DNA of 64,000 nucleotides, from NCBI RefSeq assembly GCF_963259705.1, contig NC_081844.1, positions 13,129,715 to 13,193,714 on the forward strand, written 5' to 3'. Within the stretch, counting starts at the first letter, position 1. Each line of letters begins with the position of its first letter. The notes under the pieces are model-generated. The model was not told where the DNA came from, ran no database searches, and saw only the letters and a program-made list of their open reading frames with translations. Shown here one piece after another: positions 56,791 through 64,000 of this stretch. The position numbers and the translations under genes were made by a program. The stretch is from Myotis daubentonii. Its lineage: Eukaryota > Chordata > Mammalia > Chiroptera > Vespertilionidae.

Positions 56791-57013
56791 GCCCTGGTTG
56801 GGTGGCTTAGTTGGTTGCAGTGTTGTCCCATACACCAAAATGTCGTGGGTCAGGGCACATAACTAGGTTGTGGATTCGATGCCCAGTTAGGCGTGTACGG
56901 GAGGCAATAGATCCATGTTTCTCATATCAATGTTTCTCTTTCTCTCTCCATCTCTCCCTTCTTCTCCTTCTAAAATCAGTAAAAACATATCCTCGGGTGA
57001 GAACTTTTTTAAA
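56791..57013 (+). repeat. Ves SINE
   Basis: GCCCTGGTTGGGTGGCTTAG head, GGATTCGATGCCCAG, TCTC tail, CATATCCTCGGGTGAGAA end. It sits at the 3' end of the L1M copy. Confidence 0.92.
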
Positions 57014-57615
57014 AACAGGCTAACTGATAAAGTACAAAGAAGCCGAGAGAATCTGAAAAGTAGTTCTTGCAAAAAGCAAAGGAAGAGACTTTCAAGAGGG
57101 AGGGTGGGGCAGTCATTGTCTAGTGCTGCCAAGAGCTCATCTAATAAGACCACAGAGCGTCTCATGAATTTAGCAACAGATGTCATCCGCTCCTTTAGCA
57201 TCTGCAGACTCAGTGAAGAATGGTGGGTGGAAGCCAGATGGCAGCGGGTTGAGGAATGAATGGGTAGTATGGAGGCAGAGATAACAATAATGACTCCGCA
57301 AGATGTTTGGCAGGGAAGAAGAAGCAACATAAAGATATGTCTAGAGAAGTAAAAGATTCAAGAGAATATTGTTGTTTTTAGAGTGGGAGAGACATTAGCA
57401 TGCTTAAATATTGATAGGAGAAAGCCAAGAAAAGGAGAGATATAAAGAATGATAATATGCCCTGGCTAGTTTGGCTCAGTGCGTAGAACGTCAGCCTATG
57501 GACCAAAGGGTCCTGGGTTCGACTCCGGGCAAGGGCACATGCCTGGAATTTGGGTTTGATCCCCAGTAGGGGGCATGCAGGAGGCAGCTGATCCATGATT
57601 CTCTCTCATCATTGA

Positions 57616-57671
<56 letters not shown>

Positions 57672-57989
57672 CTTCCTCTCTGAAATCAATAAAATATATT
57701 AAGAAAAAAAGAATGATAATGGAAGAAAGGGAATAATTTAGCTTTGATATTTCTGAACAGGTGGGAATGGGTGCAAACCGGAACCCTGGTGGAGGGTTTT
57801 ACCTTGAACAGGCAGAGAAGAGCCTAGTCTACTGTGAATAGTAGGAAGGGGGGTGGGGGTGGGGACAGTAAATAGGTATGACGGCGAGAAATGGATGGTA
57901 CCTTCTCTGCTGGTTTTCATCTTTTCTGTGAAATTGGAGGTGAGGTCATCTGCTGAAGATGAGAGTGAAGTGGTCAGGTAGGGCATTTT
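57014..57989. other. Probably ancient repeat-derived DNA, split by a Ves SINE
   Basis: Purine-rich sequence such as AGGTGAGGTCATCTGCTGAA resembles an old mammalian interspersed repeat, but I cannot name the family. No coding frame is supported. Confidence 0.3.
57457..57707 (+). repeat. Ves SINE, full length with target duplication
   Basis: 13-bp perfect duplication AAAGAATGATAAT at 57444-57456 and 57708-57720. Contains GCCCTGGCTAGTTTGGCTCA, B-box GGTTCGACTCC, a (TC)n run about 57619-57669 and an AAATCAATAAAATA tail. One of the youngest-looking copies in the window. Confidence 0.97.
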
Positions 57990-58340
57990 ATTTATTCACT
58001 TAACAAAGATTTGTTGGGCACCTACTATGTGCCAGGCACTGTTTTGGGTACTAGAAATCTATTAATGAACAACACAAGATTCCTGCCATTGTGGAATTAA
58101 TAATAAACAACAAAGATGCTAAATAAGTTATATAGTAGTTAGAAAGTTATATAAATACTCTGAGAAAATAGAACAGGGCAAGGGACATGAAGAGTGTTGT
58201 GTAGGGGGAGGTAGAGACTGTTGTGCAGTGTCAAATAGAGAGGTAAAGGTAGAACATGTAGCTAGTATTTAAACATGATGAGGGTGTCAGATGGATATCT
58301 GGGAGAACGGTATTTGAAGAGGAAGGAATAGCCAGTGCAA
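57990..58340 (-). repeat. L2 LINE 3' region
   Basis: TTGTTGGGCACCTACTATGT, GCCAGGCACTGTTTTGGGTA, and later AGGAAGGAATAGCCAGTGCA are antisense L2. Confidence 0.8.
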
Positions 58341-58374
58341 TCATTATAAGGTGGGAGAATATTAGACACTGTAT

Positions 58375-58990
58375 GAGTTTCCTACTGCTGCTGTAACAAG
58401 TCACCATAAAACTTGTGATTTAAAACAACACAGATGTGTTCTCTTACAGTTCTGGAAGCAGAAATCCAAAATCAGTCACAGGATCAAGGTGTCAGCAGGG
58501 CCAATTTCTTCTGGAGTATGTAGGGGAGGATCTATGTCCTTGCCTTTTCTAAGTTCTAGAGGCTGCCTGCATTTCTTTCCCTATAACCCCTTCCATCACT
58601 CCAGCCTCTTGTTTCCATGCTCACACTTCCTACTTCCCTTTCATAGTCAACTCTACCTCCGCTCCCCTTTTATAAGGATGCTTGTGATGACAGGTGGTGT
58701 CCTCCAGGATAATCCAGAATCATCTCCCTATCTCAAGATGAAGATCTGGCCAATGACATCTGCAAATCCCTTTTGCTATATAAGGTAATAGTCAAATGTT
58801 GCAAGGATTAGGACCTGGATGTATTTGGGGTCCATTCTCCAGCTTACCACAGTCCACTCTCTGGCCCCCAAAGATTAACATCCATTCAATATGCAAAATC
58901 CATTCACCTCCATCCCAAATACCTAAAAGTCTCAATCCATTACAGCATCCATGTAAAGCTACCTAGAGTATCTCCCTTAGGCTTTCATCA
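58375..58990 (-). repeat. MaLR (MLT1-type) LTR with a little internal sequence
   Basis: Antisense LTR phrases: TGTATGAGTTTCCTACTGCT, ACAGTTCTGGAAGCAGAAAT, GATCAAGGTGTCAGCAGGGC, GGATAATCCAGAATCATCTC. From about 58860 the phrase GATTAACATCCATTCAATAT resembles MaLR internal DNA. No protein frame remains. Confidence 0.7.
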
Positions 58991-59029
58991 CATCTATAAA
59001 ACACCTTCACAGAAACACCTAGATTAATG

Positions 59030-59093
59030 GGGTTTTTTTTAGTTTGTTTTTTTTTATTCTCACCTGAGGATTTGATTTTTTTTTTGGGGGGGG

Positions 59094-59154
<61 letters not shown>

Positions 59155-59282
59155 ACACAACAATTGGTTGCCTCCCATATGCACCCCCATGCAACCTTAA
59201 GTATGTGTCCTAACGAGGAGTCGAACCAGCAACTTTTGGTGTAAGGGACTATGTTTCAACCAACTAAGTCACCAGGCAGGGC
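59030..59282 (-). repeat. Ves SINE, full length with target duplication
   Basis: Perfect 14-bp duplication CACCTAGATTAATG at 59016-59029 and 59283-59296. Minus strand reads GCCCTGCCTGGTGACTTAGT, B-box GGTTCGACTCC, a (CT)n run and A-rich end. The plus strand shows a G-run joined to a (GA)n expansion at about 59087-59150. Confidence 0.97.
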
Positions 59283-59296
59283 CACCTAGATTAATG

Positions 59297-60894
59297 TTTG
59301 ATTGACTAACAGGCTATTATAGCTTAGCCAAGCTGACCCATAAACTGACCATTGCAGACAAGTTCAAGATTCAGCAGGTGGCCATGTGGCTGAACAGATG
59401 TGAGTAAGCAAAAAGTAGTAAGAGGTAATGTTAGAGAAAGAATGGAGGGCCTGAAATGTAGGCCATTGAAAAGAATCAAGTTTTGGAACTATTACTTCAG
59501 AGAATCAGAGGGCCCAGTTTTAAGGCTGAAAAACATAAATGTAGAGTGTACCAAACTCTATAATAAAGTTATTTCCTCTAACAGTCAGCAGTCCAAATTT
59601 AGGCAAGATGAAGCCAGATACTTGAATTGAACCAGGGATTTAAAAAAAATAGACATAACAGTAAAAGGAAATGGGGGTAAGGAAGTTAACTGACAAGAGA
59701 AACATGGAAACAACAAGCCATGACATCTAAGCTGGGTGGGAGGTAAGTGAACACTGAATAGGGAAAGAGCTGGGCTTCGAGGCATCAGAGGACGACAAGG
59801 ACAATAGTAACAACAGACCACACGATCAAGGAACATTTGGAGTAGGAGGTACTGCATGAGACAGCTAGACACTCACGAGGCCCTGGTTGACGTCCACACA
59901 TATCCTTTCTGGATGGAACAGTGATGGGCTATGACAAGGTGCACCTGTGTTTGTGGACAGAGTGACTGATGAGAAATCAAATTAAGTCATGGAGCTGAGC
60001 AGGACTTGGAGGGGAAATTTGCAGGATGAGCCTCTTGCCAGTGTCTTCACTGAATGAAGGGTGCTTGTCAGGAGCACAGATAGTATATAACCAGAGGGGA
60101 CAGTCCTAAGGCAAAGGTTGGAAGAAAGCAGGGCTTTTCTTGCATCCTGAGGCATGTGTGGAGGGCAAAAATGAGAACTATCTATTTGAGATCACTACCA
60201 ACAAAAGCAGTGCCCTAAGGAGCCAGCCTGGCTGCAGTTAAGGCCTGTAAGTAGAGGGAATCTTCAGTGAAAAGGTTGAGCATGCAGGGAATTGTTCACT
60301 GTAGGACCATGGACGGCTTGGAAAGGAGAGCAGTAGGAAGGTAGGAGGGAGAGGGAGCAGAGAACTATAAAAATGAGAGAAAGTCAGAGGATCTTGGACG
60401 GCGACCAAGAGTAACAGAGAGAGAAGGCATGATGGATTTACTGGTGGTGAGTTTTCCAAAAGAGTAAGTCCCAGCAGTCTCCTGGTGGCTGAGGAGAGGG
60501 ACACTTAGACCCTGAGTCATCCTGGCCTGGATGGATTCCACGAACAAGGGAGGCCTGCTGTTAGACGAGTGGGTCTGGCCTCACTGCAAAAAGACGGTGG
60601 TGGGCAGCATTCCACTGTGCTGCAGGGTGGAATTTAAGAAGAGGCAGAACCTATCTATATATGACTGACTACTCGAAAGTGATATTGTGAATCGCTCAAA
60701 GGTGAAGGTCAATGGAAAGAACAGCCCAGCAGACAGTTTGACCATGGGACAAAGAACCATAGTTATAAATACACACATTTTTATACTGCTCTTTGATTGC
60801 TATCACTATAAGCACATAAATGAAAGTTGAAGTTGTGGCTACAGAGGAGGAAAAGTGCCATCTAGGGATATCATTGATGATGACGATGATGATA
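59297..60894. other. Mostly unique DNA, possibly with old L2-like remnants
   Basis: Purine-rich text such as GGAGGGAGAGGGAGCAGAGA is compatible with very diverged repeats. No gene or RNA is supported. Confidence 0.35.
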
Positions 60895-61095
60895 ATAACT
60901 ATAATAATAATATTAGCAAACATTTACTGAGCACTTCCCCCACACCAACCACTACTCTAGCACATGACATGTATTAACTCAGTTAATCATCTAAACAACC
61001 TTATGAGTGGGTATAAATACTTTTCCCATTCTACAGATGATGTCACAATACTTATATTAATTACACCAGGATTCAAACCGAGAACCCATACTCTT
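60895..61095 (-). repeat. MIR SINE
   Basis: Antisense MIR: AGCAAACATTTACTGAGCAC, TGTATTAACTCAGTTAATCA, TTTTCCCATTCTACAGATGA, then AGGATTCAAACCGAGAACCC. Confidence 0.88.
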
Positions 61096-61100
61096 AATCC

Positions 61101-61111
<11 letters not shown>

Positions 61112-61174
<63 letters not shown>

Positions 61175-61182
61175 AGAGAGAA
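61112..61182 (+). repeat. (GA)n microsatellite
   Basis: GA dinucleotide run of about 70 bp at the edge of the MIR. Confidence 0.98.
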
Positions 61183-62084
61183 AACTGAAGACATAACCTT
61201 CGAGAGTATCAATAGTTAAGAAAGTATTGCAAGGAAAATGGAGAAAGTGTACATGGTTAAGATACTTATGTCATTGATCTTAAATATGATATTAAAAGTT
61301 GATCTTAAAATAGGGTCTTGGCAATACCTCATTTTCATGCCTTTGACTCTTTTCTTGAAAGTGAATGTAGAGGGGAGAAAATGAATTCAAGTTAGTTGGT
61401 TTTCAATTAATGAAAGTTTTGTGATATCTGCCTGGTGGCCTAATAAAAGCAACTTTAGCACTGAAAAATTTTCCTCTGGCCTCCCTGCATTCCCACAAGA
61501 AATTTTTATTTAAAAAATAATAATCACCATAATAATAATAATTTTTCTTGTTTTCCAAAGTGAACGCCTTGGACCCCACTGACTAGAGCAGTTACTGAGG
61601 AAGGGTCGGGGTTAATTTCAGTTCTCCTGGGTTATGAACATTGACATGGGACTTAAGAAAAACCTTCATCCAATTTTTTCCAAATTAAATCAAGAGCATT
61701 GATAATTAGTTTCTATCAAAGACATCTAGTGGGAAATGAAAGAACTGAAAAAGCCATAAGCTGCCTTTATTTCTTCATTAATATTTGCTCCCAAATGCAG
61801 GTCAAATAAACCACACTCGCAATTTTAAATGAGTTGCTTCAAAGTTGATGAATTATTTTTCTCTTTGGATTCATACCACCCGCTGCGGCTAATTATTCCC
61901 ACTGCATTCCCTTCTCTTACGTGAGGTTTTAGTCCAACAAAGAAAACAAATCGAGGCTTCCTAGAAATTGAACTCCGTTTTGCCATTTTGCTGTAAAGAT
62001 TTCTTTCACCTCATAGGCAATCCCACTTTGAAGACCAAGAGAATTGTTCTCACCATCACTCCTCCAGTTGGCACTGCTGGTTTG
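61183..62084. other. AT-rich repeat-free block, candidate conserved noncoding element
   Basis: About 0.9 kb with no recognised transposon. Many TAAT/ATTA cores lie at 61380-61400, 61700-61715 and 61845-61895 (for example CGGCTAATTATTCCC). This composition is common in developmental enhancers, but cannot be confirmed without alignment. Confidence 0.3.
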
Positions 62085-62255
62085 GAGGTCGACTGGTTTG
62101 TGAGGTCAGCTTGTTTGTGAGGTCAGCTGGTTTGTGAGGCCAGCTTGTTTGTGAGGTCAGCTGGTTTGAGGGGTCAGCTGGTTTGTGAGGTCAGCTGGTT
62201 TGGAGGTCAGCTGGTTTGTGAGGTCAGTTTGTTTGTTTGTGAGGTCAGCTGATTT
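62085..62255 (+). repeat. Minisatellite C: about 10 x 17 bp
   Basis: Units of GAGGTCAGCTGGTTTGT, 17 bp, with substitutions (GGCCAGC, CAGCTTG) and small length changes (16 and 21 bp). Confidence 0.95.
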
Positions 62256-62559
62256 TATGGCTTTCAGAATCCCCTGAGCACAAACCACATTTGGGACACA
62301 GAAGCCTGTAGGAGCTGCAATGCCAACCCCACCAGGCCCACGCCACCACTCTAATTTCCCTTGAAGCTTTCATTCTACTGTGCCTACGTTTGCTCATCTG
62401 TAAGATGAGGATAAGAGCAGTGCGGTGGACAAACCTGGCTGGCCAAGCCACGCTTCCTCTCCCCTGTGCAGTCATTGCTGGGAAGCAATCATTCAGCCAG
62501 AAAGTACATTCCCCGCCTCTGCTGTATCCAAGTAGAGGACGTGACTAGTTGTCACCAAC
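62256..62559. other. Unique DNA
   Basis: Possible MIR trace near 62385-62420 (GCTCATCTGTAAGATGAGGA). Confidence 0.4.
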
Positions 62560-63029
62560 AGAAAGTCAATGGACACAGTGTCCCTGGTTCTTAAGAGAGA
62601 CTCTCCATATCCTTACTAGTAGATATCCCAATAGGAGTGTCTTTGTTATTGATGGCCTCTTGGAACACACCTGAGTTTATGCTAAGAGGTGAGATGACTC
62701 AGCATGGAGGCTGTCACCAAAAGAGCAAGTGGGTGAGTCAGCCAGCCTGACCTCTGGAGAGGAGAGGGGGCTGGAGATGAAGTTCAGTCACGTGGCCCAT
62801 GATTCACTCAATCACACCTAAGTAATGAACCTCCAGTATAAACTCTGACACCACAGCTCAGAGGAGCTTCCTGGCTGATGAACATATCAGTATGCCAGGC
62901 GGGTGGGTGACATGAAGTCCTGAGTCCATGGGGAGAGGACACTAGAGCCCTGTGTCCACGGGCTTCCTGGCCCTCATTCAATAGGTGTCTTCACTTGGGT
63001 AGTCCTGACTTATATCCTTTATAATAAAA
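62560..63029 (+). repeat. Probable LTR-type medium-reiterated repeat
   Basis: CAGCTCAGAGGAGCTTCCTG, GAGGACACTAGAGCCCTGTG and the end TATATCCTTTATAATAAAA resemble a mammalian LTR 3' region with an AATAAA-like signal. I cannot name the family. The Helitron at 63030 cuts it. Confidence 0.4.
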
Positions 63030-63490
63030 CTAGAGGCCCAGTGCACAAAAATTTTTGCACACAGGGGGGTCCCTCAGCCTGGCCTGTGCCCTCTCACAGT
63101 CTGGGACCCCTCAGGGGATGACCACCTGCTGGCTTAGGCCTGCTCCCTGGGGGATTGGGCCTAAGCTGGCAGTCAGACATCCCTCTGGCAGCCCAGTAGC
63201 CCTTGGGGGATGTCCACTTGGCAGTGGGGAGCAGGCCTAAGCTGCAGTCGAACATCCTTAGCGCTGCTGAGGAGGCAGGAGAGGCTCCCACCACTACTGC
63301 TGTACTGGCAGCCATCAGCCTGGCTTGTGGCTGAGCAGAGCTCCCCCTGTGGGAGCACAATGACCACCAGGGGGCAGCTCCTGCATCGAGCATCTTCCCC
63401 CTGGTAGTCAGTATGTGTCATAGTGACCAGTCATTCCCAGTCATTCTGCTGTTAGGGTCAATTTGAATATTATCCTTTTATTATATAGGA
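63030..63490 (-). mobile_element. Helitron module 1 of composite B
   Basis: CTAGAGGCCCAGTGCACAAA at 63030 (host A before it) and TTATTATATAGGA at 63490. Collinear with 21063-21530 by eye at high identity. Its 3' hairpin is slightly degraded relative to copy A. Confidence 0.85.
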
Positions 63491-64000
63491 GGGCCTGGCC
63501 AGCCTGGGTGAGGGGCTGATGGCTGCTTTCAGGCTGGCCACAGCCCCTTCAGGGTAGGGGGTCTTGCTGGGGTGCCTGGCCAGCCTGGATGAGGGGCTGA
63601 GGGCCGTTTGCAGGCTGGCTAAGCCCCCCAGTGGGGGCCCTCACCCTATGAGGGTGTGGCCAGCCTGGGTGAGGGGCTGATGGCTGTTTGCAGGCTGGCC
63701 ATGGCCCCTTCTGGGTGGGGGTCCCCGCTGGGGTGCCTGGCCAGCCTGGGTGACGAGCTGATGGCTGTTTGCAGGCTGGCCATGGCCCCCAGCCACCCAA
63801 GCTCCCAGTGGAAGCTGGCTGGAAGCAGGTATCTGGGATTTATTTTGCTTCTATAATTGAAACTTTGTTGCCATGAGTGGAGGCCACAGCCAGCTCTAGG
63901 CAGGCAGGAAGCTTAGCTTCCTCCATCACCCAGGCAACCAAGCCTCCTGCTTGCTCCAGCTTCATGGCTGCCAGCCGCCATTTTGATTGGGTTAATTTGC
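63491..64000 (-). mobile_element. Helitron module 2 of composite B, cut by window end
   Basis: Follows module 1 without spacer, as in composite A, but lacks about 85 bp at the junction. It has four units of the internal minisatellite, then GGTATCTGGGATTTATTTTG, TATAATTGAAACTTTGTTGC and GGGTTAATTTGC, in the order of 21893-22064. By analogy the 5' terminus should lie about 76 bp beyond the window. Confidence 0.82.
63494..63800 (+). repeat. Helitron-internal minisatellite, 4 x about 80 bp
   Basis: Units start CCTGGCCAGCCTGG or TGGCCAGCCTGG at 63494, 63575, 63657 and 63736 (81, 82, 79 bp, last partial). The corresponding region of composite A has two. Confidence 0.9.

Noticed and set aside
63014..63029. 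A second Helitron 5' end (TCCTTTATAATAAAA) abutting the composite at 63030
   Set aside because: The phrase also fits the 3' end of the LTR-like repeat that precedes it, and nothing downstream continues as a Helitron 5' region. Resemblance is probably coincidental.

Overview
The window looks like nuclear DNA from a vespertilionid (evening) bat. Three things support this. There are about 15 tRNA-derived Ves-type SINEs. There are Helitron rolling-circle elements with HeliBat-like ends (5' TC, 3' hairpin plus CTAG, inserted between A and T), which among mammals are known mainly from this bat family. There are also SPIN-like hAT transposons. No bacterial operon, CRISPR array, rRNA, functional tRNA gene or multi-exon host gene could be supported. 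Most long open frames lie in repeats. Family names come from recognising consensus motifs from memory; no database search was run.

The one convincing protein-coding gene is retroelement ORF1 at 5929-6774 (281 codons). It sits in an apparently full-length ORF1-only LINE of the half-L1 (HAL1) type, 5240-7154. The element lacks ORF2, carries its own 5' and 3' UTRs and tail, is flanked by a perfect 13-bp target duplication, and is inserted in the tail of an older Ves SINE.

Layout. 0.1-2.0 kb: an old L1 5' region on the minus strand. 5.2-7.2 kb: HAL1. 12.8-13.7 kb: a SPIN-like element and two Ves SINEs. 16.2-16.9 kb: a two-part minisatellite (28 x 17 bp, then 14 x 21 bp). 17.7 kb: a second SPIN-like element. 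20.7-22.1 kb: a Tigger-like element beside a composite of two Helitron modules. 30.5-31.7 kb: a purine microsatellite and two abutting hAT elements. 36.1-37.9 kb: two MLT1-type LTRs around a Helitron. 42.2 kb: a perfect 21-bp hairpin. 48.1-49.3 kb: a Helitron beside a CR1/L3 fossil. 50.4 kb: a third SPIN-like element. 52-58.3 kb: L2 and L1 relics, with a Helitron at 54.0 kb whose empty site can be read directly. 58.4-59.3 kb: an LTR relic and a Ves SINE. 62.1 kb: a 17-bp minisatellite. 63.0-64.0 kb: a second copy of the composite Helitron, cut by the window end.

The remaining DNA is mostly unique sequence with MIR and L2 fossils. It is best read as intergenic or intronic. A few AT-rich, repeat-free blocks (for example 61.3-62.06 kb and 44.5-45.2 kb) are candidates for conserved noncoding elements.
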